Shown: positions 1 through 8,953 of the stretch, piece after piece
Layout of the letters: every line of letters starts with the position of its first letter
Position numbering within the stretch: position 1 is the first letter of the stretch
Origin: Bacillus sp. FJAT-22090
GTDB taxonomy: Bacteria; Bacillota; Bacilli; Bacillales_A; Planococcaceae
Direction: 5' to 3'
DNA length: 64,000 nucleotides
NCBI RefSeq assembly: GCF_001278755.1
Contig: NZ_CP012601.1
Span: 2,852,001 to 2,916,000 of the forward strand
Translations under genes and position numbers: made by a program
Notes under the pieces: generated by a model
Database searches by the model: none
The model's input: the letters and a program-made list of their open reading frames with translations, nothing else
Told to the model about the DNA's origin: nothing

Positions 1-531
1 TTCTTCTACAACTTCAATTGGTTGAGGGTGCAAAGTCAATTTCAAAGTCTCTGCAATTGTTTTTGCTTTTGTTTGAGCATTTTGAAGTGCTAAACGAAGT
101 GCTTGTTGGTAATACGGATCAGCATTTTCTATTTTAAATTGTATTCCAGAGACACGGTTTGCCCCATTTTGAACAGCAGTATCAATGACACTTCCTATTT
201 TGTTTGTATCTCTCACCTTGACAGTCAATGCATTTGTAACCTCGTACCCTCTAAATATTTGTTTTCCTTCCACATAATCATATTGAGGAAGAACATTAAA
301 TGCAGCTGTCTGAATATCTTCTCTCGGAATATTCAGCTGTAAAAGGGATTGTATTACTTGGTTCATAATATTTGCGTTTTCCTGTTGTGCTCCTCTTACA
401 TCTTTTCCTTCCGTACTTACCTCTATTTGGATTTGGGCATAGTTAGGTTTTACAAAAACCTCACCGTCCCCCCTTACCGTTATGACTCGTAAAGGAGAAA
501 ATAAATGGCCTCGCATAGATTGATAATACAT
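1..531 (-). CDS. SIMPL (DUF541) domain protein, C-terminus cut by window edge
   Basis: An open reading frame runs from ATG at 531 to the left edge without a stop, giving 177 residues of an incomplete protein. A strong site (GGAAGGTGG) lies just upstream of the ATG. The N-terminal part reads VITVRGDGEVFVKPNYAQIQIEV, here quoted only as the pattern 'V.G.GEV...P..A.I...V', which opens SIMPL/DUF541 proteins; later the pattern 'GY.VTN.L.V.V.D...IG..ID.A...GAN...GI.F' is also typical. Family members are oligomeric envelope-associated or cytoplasmic proteins of poorly defined role, some linked to stress tolerance. No signal peptide is visible at this start, so a cytoplasmic location is likely. It is transcribed divergently from the coiled-coil gene at 689. 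Family call is fairly sure, function unknown. Confidence 0.8.
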   Translation of the reverse strand, partial: MYYQSMRGHLFSPLRVITVRGDGEVFVKPNYAQIQIEVSTEGKDVRGAQQENANIMNQVIQSLLQLNIPREDIQTAAFNVLPQYDYVEGKQIFRGYEVTNALTVKVRDTNKIGSVIDTAVQNGANRVSGIQFKIENADPYYQQALRLALQNAQTKAKTIAETLKLTLHPQPIEVVEE

Positions 532-688
532 CAATTGCCACCTTCCGAATAATTCATACTAACTATCCTATGCACAATGTATAAAAAACTTGTCATTTAT
601 CGTCTAGGTGATTTGCTCACAAAAATCGATTTCGTTCATAGACTAAACAATGATGACTACACGTTTTATTTATAAAGGAGTTGTATAT

Positions 689-1240
689 ATGAATGAATCG
701 AAGGTACGTTTATTTCCACTTACCCTTTCCACGGAAAATAACCAAAGTACTTTTAACCTCAATCCTTGGTTAGATTTTATAGAAGAACAGAAATCATTAA
801 ACATCCATTTAATTGAAAGTGTTGCTGAGCTGGAGAAGTCATGTCAAAAAATTTTAGAGGGCGTGCAAAGACAAGAAGAAGTATTAAATATGCAAGGAAA
901 AATCCACAGAAGGCAGTATGAACATCTGAAGAAAAATGTAATCGAAATCAAACATGCCTCAAAAAGCTACAAAACCTCTATGAATGAGCATTTGAGTAAG
1001 CAAACTGCATTTAACAAGATGATGATTAGACGATCTAGTATTCAAAATGAGGTATTGAATCGGATTCAACGAAACAGCAATAGACAAGAGAGTATTCTAA
1101 AGAGGTATTTTGAGACAGCCTTAGAGAAGCTTGATAAAAATGAGGTCAATACGAATCAATCTGTGGAAAGATTAGAAGCTCTTGAATCAATAATCGAAAA
1201 AATAATTGCAAAAATAGAACTGGAAGAAAAGATAAGATAG
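689..1240 (+). CDS. Coiled-coil protein of unknown function
   Basis: The 183-residue protein starts at ATG 689, which has AAAGGAG at ideal spacing; an ATG at 650 in the same frame lacks such a site. After about 45 residues the sequence is charged and helical, rich in Glu, Lys, Gln and Asn, with heptad-like spacing of Leu, Ile and Val to the C-terminus, so a long coiled coil is expected. There is no signal peptide, membrane segment or cysteine motif. I do not recognise a family. The gene stands alone, with a 360-base gap and a convergent gene downstream. Possible roles include a structural or sporulation-related coiled-coil protein, but nothing in the neighbourhood supports a specific one. Confidence 0.7.
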   Translation: MNESKVRLFPLTLSTENNQSTFNLNPWLDFIEEQKSLNIHLIESVAELEKSCQKILEGVQRQEEVLNMQGKIHRRQYEHLKKNVIEIKHASKSYKTSMNEHLSKQTAFNKMMIRRSSIQNEVLNRIQRNSNRQESILKRYFETALEKLDKNEVNTNQSVERLEALESIIEKIIAKIELEEKIR

Positions 1241-1601
1241 TAATGATTGAATGAATAAAAATGTTCGCTGCGTATATTGTAGGATTTTTAGATCACTTCT
1301 AGAATTTTAAGAGTATACATTCTTGTCGCACGCTACACCATCGAGTCTTCGCAGGATGAGTCGCTTCGTTCCCCTTACTTTGCGGAGTCTCATTCTTCGA
1401 GCTCTTTAGGCGTGTAAGGTAAACACCCTAAAAAAATTCATTAAATGGTACCCATTCCGTACAAGTCCTAAAGCCTAATTAATCTTTTAAAAAGCCAGAA
1501 CACGAATGTGCTACTTGCCGCATTCTCTTTGAGACTAGCAACCTAAAAATATCCGAAAGAAGTTCCCCAGGAATTACTATAGCTTTACATATTAACAAAC
1601 C
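1241..1601. other. Intergenic gap with degenerate GC-rich repeat remnant
   Basis: No gene is supported here. Between about 1320 and 1420 lies a GC-richer stretch with words such as GAGTCTTCGCAGGATGAGTC and CTTTGCGGAGTCTCATTC that resemble the 3' part of the dispersed repeat seen intact at 49946-50075. I read it as a decayed copy, with low certainty. The rest is AT-rich and featureless. Confidence 0.35.
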
Positions 1602-1633
1602 AATAGATATCCAGCATTTGCCGGATATCTATT
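1602..1633 (-). terminator. Intrinsic terminator of the LysM/3D gene
   Basis: Inverted arms AATAGATATCC (1602-1612) and GGATATCTATT (1623-1633) form an 11-bp stem just past the stop of the minus-strand gene at 1640. The U-tract on the minus strand is weak (GGTTTGTTAAT), so termination may be partial. Confidence 0.6.
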
Positions 1634-1639
1634 TTATGT

Positions 1640-2539
1640 TTAATCTAAAATCTTTACTTTAACTGTTTTGCGACCCCAATTAATTGCATCTTGTTTTTCT
1701 GGCATAAAAATATCTATTTTGTTTCCTTTAATTGATCCGCCAGTATCTCCAGCAATTGCTTCACCATAGCCTTCTACCCATACACGGGAGCCTAATGGAA
1801 TAACCGATGGATCTACAGAGATAACTTTTTGGTTCGGATTAGCAATTAAGTCGATTCCAGTAGCTGTCACACCAGAGCATCCTTCACAAGAAGCTGTGTA
1901 AGCAGTAGAAGTAACCGTAAGCTCTTTTGCTGTAGATTCTGCAGGAGCTGAAGTTTTAACTGCTGCTGGTTCTGTAGTTTTTGCAGCTGGTGCTGGTGTT
2001 GTAGTTTTTGCCGTAGCTGGTGCTGGTGCTTCAGTTTTTTCTGTAGCTGGTGCTGGTGCTTCAGTTTTTTCTGTAGCTGGTGCTGGCGCTTCAGTTTTTT
2101 CTGTAGCTGGTGCCGGTGTATTTTCACTTGTATTAGTTACGGGTGCTTTATGTAAGGAAGCCGAATCTACTTTATGCTCAACCTTTTTCGTTCCCTCGAT
2201 AACTAATTCATCTCCCGGAAAAATTAAATCGCTTGTAAGCTGATTACTTTCCATTAACTCATCCACCGACAGACCATGTAAAAGTGCAATTTGGAAAAGT
2301 GTTTCACCTTGAACAACAACATGGGTTTCTTGTACCTTTAACTGCTGTAATGGATATATTAACGTTGAATCTAGTTCGTTCCATTCTTGTAAATCTTGTA
2401 CACTTACGTTATTTTCTCTAGAAATAGCCCAAAGTGTATCTCCTTTTTCTACCGTATGAACGGTTGATGCGGATGCTTGTCCCGCCGCTCCTACTGATAG
2501 TGCTGCGATTGCGGTTAGTGCAACAATGTGTTTTTTCAT
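1640..2539 (-). CDS. Secreted LysM cell-wall protein with C-terminal 3D domain (YocH-like)
   Basis: The start is ATG 2539, preceded by GGGAGG; the in-frame extension to 2629 has no such site. The 299-residue product has a Sec signal peptide ([20 protein letters not shown], cleavage after ASA near residue 25), then two LysM modules of about 45 residues each (the first opens [16 protein letters not shown], the second [17 protein letters not shown]). A linker of Pro/Ala/Thr/Glu-rich 10-residue repeats follows, then a 3D domain with the motifs [31 protein letters not shown] and KIDIF, which carry the three conserved Asp. This layout matches B. subtilis YocH-type peptidoglycan-binding autolysin-like proteins, where the 3D fold is related to lytic transglycosylases. 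It is likely secreted and bound to the wall. It is followed by its own terminator. Confidence 0.88.
   Translation of the reverse strand: MKKHIVALTAIAALSVGAAGQASASTVHTVEKGDTLWAISRENNVSVQDLQEWNELDSTLIYPLQQLKVQETHVVVQGETLFQIALLHGLSVDELMESNQLTSDLIFPGDELVIEGTKKVEHKVDSASLHKAPVTNTSENTPAPATEKTEAPAPATEKTEAPAPATEKTEAPAPATAKTTTPAPAAKTTEPAAVKTSAPAESTAKELTVTSTAYTASCEGCSGVTATGIDLIANPNQKVISVDPSVIPLGSRVWVEGYGEAIAGDTGGSIKGNKIDIFMPEKQDAINWGRKTVKVKILD
2001..2120 (-). repeat. Four 30-bp tandem repeats encoding an [10 protein letters not shown] linker
   Basis: Four 30-bp units (2001, 2031, 2061, 2091) encode near-identical decapeptides in the linker between the LysM modules and the 3D domain. The middle units are almost identical at the DNA level, which suggests recent slippage or unequal exchange and a length-variable linker. 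Confidence 0.9.
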
Positions 2540-2670
2540 AAAATGAATTTCCTCCCTTTCACTAACGAGACCTATCTTACCACGTGAAGATGTCAGTATC
2601 ATTTCAAAATGGTTAGAGAGATTTATCAATTAAATGACAAGTTTCGACACATTGTTATATTTGTAATATA

Positions 2671-2875
2671 AATAAGAAAATCGTTGAAACGGCTCCCTTT
2701 CCGCGGGCGTTGCCTAAGCATCCTAGGCCAACACGATGTTGGTCATGCAATCGTTGCCGCAGGATGTGGCGAACTTAGATTGCCTTCCCCTCAACTGCTG
2801 GACCGAGCGAAGCGAAGGAAGCGGCTGAAGCCATGCCGGCGGAACTCGTCCGCATGGAACGGAAATGAACGGGTC
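2671..2875. repeat. Dispersed GC-rich intergenic repeat, copy A
   Basis: The ends match copy B at 20327-20535 almost base for base: both begin AATAAGAAAATCGTTGAAAC, continue CCCTTTCCGCGGGCGTTGCC, and end with GCGGCTGAAGCCATGCCGGC followed by GGAACGGAAAT. The middle differs between copies. GC content is far above the surrounding sequence. A 66-codon reading frame inside (2684-2884) is a by-product of this composition. Confidence 0.8.
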
Positions 2876-2935
2876 TTGCATTAATAAAAATTTTCTAAAA
2901 GCATTTAAATGGAACAGGGACTATTCCTTCAAATA

Positions 2936-2970
2936 AAGAACGATTGCACGTTACACATGCAATCGTTCTT
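2936..2970 (-). terminator. Terminator at the end of the liv/acyl-CoA ligase operon
   Basis: A perfect 13-bp stem (AAGAACGATTGCA at 2936-2948 and its complement at 2958-2970) with a 9-nt loop lies directly after the livF-like stop. On the minus strand the stem runs into TTTATTTG. Confidence 0.85.
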
Positions 2971-2975
2971 ATAAA

Positions 2976-3767
2976 TCACCAAACTACTCTTTGACGACGT
3001 TTATATACTTTGTTCTCTTTGTAATTTTTCTCTCCTTCTTTTCCAATTCCTAAATAATGCTCTCGTACTTCTTCGTTAGATAATAGATAATCTGCATTAC
3101 CCTGCAGAACAACTCTACCATTCTCCATTATATATCCGTAGTCGGAGATGGAAAGTGCAACATTGGCATTCTGCTCTACTACTAATATTGAAGTACCTTC
3201 CTCTTCATTAATCTGTTTAATGTTCTGAAATATCTCTTTCACGAGTAACGGTGCAATGCCTAAGGAAGGCTCATCAAGAAGCAATAATTTGGGTTTAGCC
3301 ATGATACCCCTACCTATTGCTAGCATTTGTTGCTCTCCTCCTGATAGGAAACCCGCTTTTCGTGATTGTAAGGCTTTTAGTTTAGGAAAATAAACAAATA
3401 TTTTCTCCATATCTTCTTTTATATTCGTACGATCCTTACGCGAATAAGCCCCGGCCAGTAGATTTTCTTCAACTGTTAAGTCTCTAAATACGCGCCTGCC
3501 CTCCATGCAAAGAAATATTCCATTCCTTACAATCACATCCGGTGTAATATCATTTATATTCTTTCCTTCAAATTGGATTGTACCATCTGTTATTTGCCCT
3601 CCATCACCGTTAAGCAATCCAGAAATAGCTTTTAAGGTAGTGGATTTTCCCGCTCCATTACTACCAAGTAAAGCAACAATCTTACCCTCGGGTACTTGAA
3701 GTGACATCCCTTTCAAGGCTAAAATGATTTTCGAATAGACCACTTCTATATTATTGACCTGGAGCAT
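2976..3767 (-). CDS. livF: LivF-type ABC transporter ATPase
   Basis: The 263-residue protein is one of the two ATPases of a branched-chain-amino-acid-type (HAAT) importer; it would sit on the cytoplasmic face and power uptake. Visible motifs are Walker A GSNGAGKST (near residue 36), signature LSGGEQQML, Walker B LLLLDEPS and a switch His in VVEQNA context. The start ATG 3767 follows GAAAGGAGG. LivF proteins are usually about 235 residues; this one has a basic tail of some 25 residues after the normal end (rich in Lys and Arg), which is unusual. It is the last gene of the six-gene operon livG-ligase-livH-livM-livK-livF. The real substrate need not be an amino acid, given the ligase in the operon. 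Confidence 0.92.
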   Translation of the reverse strand: MLQVNNIEVVYSKIILALKGMSLQVPEGKIVALLGSNGAGKSTTLKAISGLLNGDGGQITDGTIQFEGKNINDITPDVIVRNGIFLCMEGRRVFRDLTVEENLLAGAYSRKDRTNIKEDMEKIFVYFPKLKALQSRKAGFLSGGEQQMLAIGRGIMAKPKLLLLDEPSLGIAPLLVKEIFQNIKQINEEEGTSILVVEQNANVALSISDYGYIMENGRVVLQGNADYLLSNEEVREHYLGIGKEGEKNYKENKVYKRRQRVVW

Positions 3768-3800
3768 AAATATCCTCCTTTCAAGAAAAATATCTACATA

Positions 3801-5018
3801 TTAGTCTTTATGGCTAAAGTAATCCGTTAACGGCTCCCATTTTCCGTCTTTTACAATACCTAGTCGTGTTTGCTCAGTACCAGTATGATTATCTGCACTA
3901 AAGCTAACAGGAGCCCCTAACCCACCCAGATCTAAATCTTGTAAAGACTCAAGACCTGAACGAATTTCTTCTCCGGTTAATTCGCCATCAGGATGTTTTT
4001 TTGCAGCTTCTTCAATACCTGCAACTAAAATTTTCGCAGTAGTCCAACCTTGAATAAATTTTTGATTAATATCATCTATTGTCTTGCCTTCAGCTTCTAA
4101 ATATTCTTTAATCTCTGCCATTCCTGGAAGATCCTCATAAGGCATTGCATGAGAAAGAATACCAATATACCCTTCTGCAACATCTTCTCCTACTATAGAA
4201 ATTACACCTTCACCTGAAGCCCAGTTCAACCCAATGAATTGCGTGTCAATTCCAAGCGTTTTAGCATCTCTTAAAATTGTAGCTGTTGCTCCCCATGTTT
4301 CTTGAATAATAGCATAGTCAGGATTTTTCTTTTCCATATTTAATAATTGAGATTGGGCTTCTGTCGCTCGAACATCAACAATTTGTTCATCGACGACTTC
4401 AATTCCAATTTCTGCTGCATATGCTTTAATATCTTCAATTGGAGAACGACCAAACGCTGTGTCGTTATACAATAGCGCTAAGGTTGGATTAGAACCTTTA
4501 TGGTTTTCTTTAATCCATTTTAAAACGGAACGTCCTTGGTCTGAATAAGATGCTGCAGCTAAGAAGTTATATGGGCTTTCATCTAAATTCTTCAAACTCT
4601 CTGAGTATGAAGCCGAGAAGAATGGAAGCTTATCATTCGCAACTTGCTGACGCAAAGCTTCCGTATCCCCAGTACCCCAACCAAGTACTGCAGAAACCTT
4701 TTCTTTATCTCTAAGTTCCTGATAGATTTTCTGTGCTTCCGGAATTTCATAAGCATAATCTTTTCCTGTTAACTCTAAACTAATCCCCTCTACTCCACCT
4801 TTACTTGCTAAATATTTGAAATATGCTTGTTCTCCCTCGGCATATGGTGTTCCTACATCGCCAGTACCACCAGTAATATCGTAAAGTCCACCAATGACAA
4901 CCGTTCTTTCAGAAACATTACCATTTACAGCCACTTTATCATCCGAACATGCACCAAGTATTAATGCGGCAGACAATATTCCGATTAATGCACTAGTAAA
5001 CTTTCTTCTGCTTTTCAT
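3801..5018 (-). CDS. livK: LivK-type substrate-binding lipoprotein
   Basis: This 405-residue protein carries a lipoprotein signal peptide with the lipobox LGAC (Cys24), so it would be anchored to the outer face of the membrane. The mature part is a Peripla_BP_6 type binding protein; the opening pattern 'VVIGGLYDITGGTGDVGTPY' and later 'PDYAIIQETWGATATILRDA' and 'GWTTAKILVAGIEEA' match the LivK/amide-binding family. The start ATG 5018 follows GAGGGGG. It supplies substrate to LivH-LivM. In homologous operons that include acyl-CoA ligases the ligand is often an aromatic or fatty acid rather than leucine; that is inference here. Confidence 0.9.
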   Translation of the reverse strand: MKSRRKFTSALIGILSAALILGACSDDKVAVNGNVSERTVVIGGLYDITGGTGDVGTPYAEGEQAYFKYLASKGGVEGISLELTGKDYAYEIPEAQKIYQELRDKEKVSAVLGWGTGDTEALRQQVANDKLPFFSASYSESLKNLDESPYNFLAAASYSDQGRSVLKWIKENHKGSNPTLALLYNDTAFGRSPIEDIKAYAAEIGIEVVDEQIVDVRATEAQSQLLNMEKKNPDYAIIQETWGATATILRDAKTLGIDTQFIGLNWASGEGVISIVGEDVAEGYIGILSHAMPYEDLPGMAEIKEYLEAEGKTIDDINQKFIQGWTTAKILVAGIEEAAKKHPDGELTGEEIRSGLESLQDLDLGGLGAPVSFSADNHTGTEQTRLGIVKDGKWEPLTDYFSHKD

Positions 5019-5090
5019 TCATAATCCCCCTCATATTCATATATAAAGAAGCACACATTTTTTTAAATACGGCTTCTGCAATCCCTTTGT

Positions 5091-6152
5091 TTAATAAGAA
5101 AATGGCCATAACCTAAAATACTTTTTAATATTAAGCCAAATATGAGCTAATCCTCCTGGTTCAAAAATTAAAAACAAGATAATTGCCGCTCCAAACACAA
5201 AATCTTTAAAAGCTGAAAACAATTGATACAAGTCAGGCATGAAACCTGCTAGTACATCAATGAGTGAACCAAGACCTATCGGTAAGAGCGTAATAAAGGC
5301 AGCACCTAAAATAGAACCAAATACACTACCTAGCCCTCCGATTAATATCATCGCTAAATATTCAATAGATACATGGAAATTATAAAGTTCTGGACTTACA
5401 ATCATCGTATAATGTGCGAGCAATGCACCTGCTATTCCTACAAAAAAGGAGCTGATCGCGAAAGCCATAACTTTATATTTGAATAAGTTGATACCCATTA
5501 TTTGAGCTGCTATATCTCGGTCGCGAACCGCCAAGAAAGCTCGTCCAGTACGGGTCCTTAATAAGTTAGTTGCATACAATACCGTCAACAACAAAATGAT
5601 CACGCATAAGTAGTAATAGCCAGTATTACTCGATAAAGAAAACTCCCCAATAGTCGGACGACTAAGAACCATCCCTGCTGTGCCACCTGTCAAACCGTCC
5701 CACCTACTAATGACAAAGAGAATAATGACCTGTGCCGCTAGGGTTGCGATAGCTAAATACAAACCATTTAAGCGTAAGGATGGAATTCCAAAAAGACCTC
5801 CTATAATTGCTGTAACAATTCCAGCTAGTGGTAGTGAAATCCAAAAACTTAAACCTAATGTAGATGTCAAGATTGCTGATGTATAACCACCAACACCTAG
5901 AAAAGCACCCACACCTATTGATATTTGACCCGTAAACCCTGTTAAAATGTTTAATCCAATTGCTCCAACAGATGATATTGCACATAACGTTATTAGTCCA
6001 ATCCAGTAATTGGACACAAATAGAGGAAGTGAAAGTACCATGAGAACGATAAGTAGTGCTTTTATTTTAGAACTGGTAGTTCCAAATATTTTCATATCAT
6101 CACTATAAGAAGTTTTATAGTTACCGCTTTCCCTCACGAACAAATTTCGCAC
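5091..6152 (-). CDS. livM: LivM-type ABC transporter permease
   Basis: The product (353 residues from GTG 6152) is a HAAT permease with about nine or ten hydrophobic segments starting near residue 30 and the conserved patterns 'GLNILTGFTGQISIGVGAFLGVGGY' (quoted in part: TGQISIGVGAF) and 'LAVRDRDIAAQIMGIN', plus 'YLAMILIGGLGSVFGSILGA' near the C-terminus. I choose GTG 6152 because GAGAGGG lies nine bases upstream and the start then falls just after the livH stop; the longer in-frame version would overlap livH by 38 bases and has no site. It pairs with LivH to form the membrane channel. Confidence 0.88.
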   Translation of the reverse strand: MRNLFVRESGNYKTSYSDDMKIFGTTSSKIKALLIVLMVLSLPLFVSNYWIGLITLCAISSVGAIGLNILTGFTGQISIGVGAFLGVGGYTSAILTSTLGLSFWISLPLAGIVTAIIGGLFGIPSLRLNGLYLAIATLAAQVIILFVISRWDGLTGGTAGMVLSRPTIGEFSLSSNTGYYYLCVIILLLTVLYATNLLRTRTGRAFLAVRDRDIAAQIMGINLFKYKVMAFAISSFFVGIAGALLAHYTMIVSPELYNFHVSIEYLAMILIGGLGSVFGSILGAAFITLLPIGLGSLIDVLAGFMPDLYQLFSAFKDFVFGAAIILFLIFEPGGLAHIWLNIKKYFRLWPFSY

Positions 6153-6156
6153 AATC

Positions 6157-7041
6157 TCACACCCTCTCGATTCTTCTACTGCCAAATAAGCCATGCGGTT
6201 TTAACATCAAAATGAGCAAGACAATAATAAATGGAACAACGTCTTTTAAGCCCCCTCCTACAAGGGGATCTAAATAACCTCCAGCCATGTTTTGAATAAT
6301 ACCGATTACAAAGCCACCAACTATTGCGCCTAATACACTATCAAGGCCACCTAGAATAACAACTGGCAAAACAGTTAAACCTATTGCGGACATTGTTGGG
6401 CTAAGACCATTTATATTACCAAGAAGTACCCCACCAACAGCAGCAACTACTGCTGCAATTGTCCATGTTGCGGCATAGACATATTTCACACTCATTCCCA
6501 TTGATAATGCTGCCTGTCGATCGTCTGCAACTGCACGCATGGCAATCCCCATTTTGGAGAACTTGAAGAAAAGTGAAAATAAAACGAGTAGGACGATTAC
6601 TACGATAAATGACCACAAATAAACAGGCGTTACGATAACTCCCGCAAAATTTATTGGGGTTAAAGGGAAAACAGGTGGAAATGTTCTTGTCTGGTGACCC
6701 CATATCATATGCACTGCACCACCTAATAAACTCGATAACCCAATAGTAGCCATGATGACAGACACAACAGGAGCATTCTGTATTGGTCTAATCACAAGCC
6801 TTTCAACGACGAGGCCAAGAACTGCACTAAAAACGAGTGTTATGAGTAATGCAAGAATGAATGGTATTTTATAAGCCGTCATTAAGATTAAACAGATATA
6901 GGGACCAATTATAACGAATTCTCCGTTCGCTAAATTCAACGCTCCACTAGCTCTATATATTAAGACAAATCCTAATGCAACCAGTCCATAAATACTTCCA
7001 ACTACTATCCCGGTTACAAGCATTTGAAGAAAAAACGTCAT
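6157..7041 (-). CDS. livH: LivH-type ABC transporter permease
   Basis: This 294-residue integral membrane protein has eight or so hydrophobic segments and the LivH signatures 'GLVALGFVLIYRASGALNLANGEF', of which GFVLIYRASGALNLANGEF is diagnostic, and 'MRAVADDRQAALSMGMSV'. The start ATG 7041 follows AGGAGGTGG, which itself overlaps the end of the ligase gene (stop three bases upstream), so translation is probably coupled. It forms the translocation pore with LivM. Confidence 0.92.
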   Translation of the reverse strand: MTFFLQMLVTGIVVGSIYGLVALGFVLIYRASGALNLANGEFVIIGPYICLILMTAYKIPFILALLITLVFSAVLGLVVERLVIRPIQNAPVVSVIMATIGLSSLLGGAVHMIWGHQTRTFPPVFPLTPINFAGVIVTPVYLWSFIVVIVLLVLFSLFFKFSKMGIAMRAVADDRQAALSMGMSVKYVYAATWTIAAVVAAVGGVLLGNINGLSPTMSAIGLTVLPVVILGGLDSVLGAIVGGFVIGIIQNMAGGYLDPLVGGGLKDVVPFIIVLLILMLKPHGLFGSRRIERV

Positions 7042-7043
7042 GA

Positions 7044-8939
7044 CTATGCCACCTCCTGTTTAATGTTCAACTGAATGACCTGCAAACTTATCTCCTCAAT
7101 AGATTCCATTTCCGAACTACCCATTGTCACTTTAGAAAAATTAGAATACATTCCATTGATTAGCATCTGATATTTTTCCTCAATATATTTTCTTCTTACC
7201 TTTAATGTTCTTGTGAGCTCACCGTCATCTGCGGTAAATTGTTTGTGTAGTATGGAAAACTTCTTCACTCTCGCATATGCTGGTATCTGACTCATTAACT
7301 CCGTAACTTGTTGTTCTATAAACTCAACAACTTGAGGATTCCTCGCAAGATCTGAGTATTCTGTATAGACAAGCCTTTGCTTATCTGCCCAACGTCCAAC
7401 ACTGTTTAAATCGATATTCACAATAGCTGTCATATAGGGTTTTTCCTTGCCGAAGCATACAGCCTCCTGTATATAAGGACTGGATTTTAATTTGTTTTCG
7501 ACAATCCTCGGATAAATGTATTTCCCACTTTGATCTGTAATAATGTCTTCTTTTCTATCAAGAATATAGAGATGCCCATCTTGCCCCAAACGTCCACAAT
7601 CTCCCAGCGTGATCCAACCATCCGTCATTGATTTGTGGTCTTCTTCATGTAGATACTTTGCGAAAGTGGCTGAATTTCTTACAAATATAGATCCACCCTC
7701 CCCAACTCTTACTTCCGTACCAGGTAGAGGAACGCCCGAGCTCTCCACATTGATGTCGTCATCTTGTTGAACAAATGCGATTCCTGCAAGCTCTGTTCCA
7801 CCATAAGTTTGCTTTAAATTTACTCCGATACTATGAAAGAAATGGAAGGCATCTGATTGAAGTGCCGCTCCAGCAATATACGCTCGTTTTATTCTTGGGA
7901 ATCCCAAATGATCACGAATCGCACTGAAAACTAACAAATCGCCAATTTTATACATCAGCTTTTCTTTAAAAGAAACTTCTTGCTTGTGGAGCTTGGCCTG
8001 CGCCATTATATCTCCGTATTTCTTGAAAGTTTGATAGACTTTTTTCTTAAACCAGCTTGCCCCTTCCATACGTATAGTGAAGTTCGACAAAATAGTTTGA
8101 TAGACTCTTGGAGGTGCAAGCAGTGTATGTGGACCTATCTCACGCATATCGCCTATTACTGTATGCGGTTTTTCAGGAAAGTTAATAACGATTCCAGTTG
8201 TTAATGGTATAACTCCACTCATCACCTGCTCATGAATCCATGATAATGGCAAGAAAGAAAAGTAGTCATCTTTAGGTTCCATGTTATCTACTAATAAAAG
8301 GATTTTAGCAGCTTCCATTAAATTTTCATGTGTAAGAATTACACCTTTTGGATTTCCAGAAGTAGCTGCACTATACGCAATAGCAGCATAGTCGTCTCCG
8401 AGCAATCGCTCAGTTTGTTCACGGAAGAATGTGGGTTTTTTTTCTATCAAGGATGTCCCTGCAATTAATACATCATCAAAATCGACTAATTTAGAATGCT
8501 TATAATGACGCATTCCTTGTTTATTGTAAAAAATGATATATTCCACCATTGGAATCTGATCTTCAATTTCAAGCAATTTATCTACTTGCTCTTGATCTTC
8601 CACCACCACGATTCGCGCTTGGCAATCGTTTAAATAATAGACAATTTGTTCTGGCAGTGATTCTTGATATATACCAACTGCCATCCCGCCTAAACTTTGA
8701 GCTGCCATATATGAATAAAGCCATTGCGGTCTATTTTCTCCAATAATAGCCAGTTTTTCATCCTGCTTGAAACCGTAATTTTCAGAAAGGGATATCGTCA
8801 ACTGCTCCACTGTTTTTAAATAGTCACCCCAAGTTATTTCATTCCAAATACCATGGTATTTTTGTCTAAGTGCAACCTCGTCTCTATGGTTGTTTGCTCG
8901 TTCCGCTAAAAGATTAGGTAATGTTTTCACTGCGCTCAT
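7044..8939 (-). CDS. AMP-forming acyl-CoA synthetase, FadD15/long-chain type
   Basis: The 631-residue enzyme belongs to the ANL superfamily and would convert a carboxylic acid, ATP and CoA to an acyl-CoA. Motifs: P-loop YSAATSGNPKGVILTH near residue 190, QTYGGTE near 375, GDCG near 440 and LDRKEDIITDQSGKYIYP near 455. The C-terminal region matches the FadD15/ACSBG-like long-chain subgroup, which lacks the short A10 lysine motif seen in acetyl-CoA synthetase. The usual TSGTTG of the P-loop is altered to AATSGN, a common subgroup variant. It lies between livG and livH in one operon, three bases before livH, so the transporter and the ligase probably act on the same acid (aromatic, branched or fatty). 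Substrate cannot be read from the sequence. Confidence 0.88.
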   Translation of the reverse strand: MSAVKTLPNLLAERANNHRDEVALRQKYHGIWNEITWGDYLKTVEQLTISLSENYGFKQDEKLAIIGENRPQWLYSYMAAQSLGGMAVGIYQESLPEQIVYYLNDCQARIVVVEDQEQVDKLLEIEDQIPMVEYIIFYNKQGMRHYKHSKLVDFDDVLIAGTSLIEKKPTFFREQTERLLGDDYAAIAYSAATSGNPKGVILTHENLMEAAKILLLVDNMEPKDDYFSFLPLSWIHEQVMSGVIPLTTGIVINFPEKPHTVIGDMREIGPHTLLAPPRVYQTILSNFTIRMEGASWFKKKVYQTFKKYGDIMAQAKLHKQEVSFKEKLMYKIGDLLVFSAIRDHLGFPRIKRAYIAGAALQSDAFHFFHSIGVNLKQTYGGTELAGIAFVQQDDDINVESSGVPLPGTEVRVGEGGSIFVRNSATFAKYLHEEDHKSMTDGWITLGDCGRLGQDGHLYILDRKEDIITDQSGKYIYPRIVENKLKSSPYIQEAVCFGKEKPYMTAIVNIDLNSVGRWADKQRLVYTEYSDLARNPQVVEFIEQQVTELMSQIPAYARVKKFSILHKQFTADDGELTRTLKVRRKYIEEKYQMLINGMYSNFSKVTMGSSEMESIEEISLQVIQLNIKQEVA

Positions 8940-8953
8940 TGTTTTTCCCCTTT

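Noticed and set aside
2001..2120. Short regular repeats that could suggest a CRISPR array
   Set aside because: Units are contiguous without spacers, in frame, and encode the linker of a secreted protein.
1867..2127. 86-codon frame rich in Gln, His, Lys and Leu
   Set aside because: Alternative-frame reading of the Pro/Ala linker repeats of the LysM protein.
2580..2660. Possible WalR box upstream of the LysM/3D gene
   Set aside because: TGTCGAAACTTGTCAT has a 10-base rather than 11-base period and poor half-sites, so it does not meet the consensus.
2684..2884. 66-codon open frame on the plus strand
   Set aside because: Lies entirely inside repeat copy A, lacks a ribosome binding site and has a composition set by the repeat.
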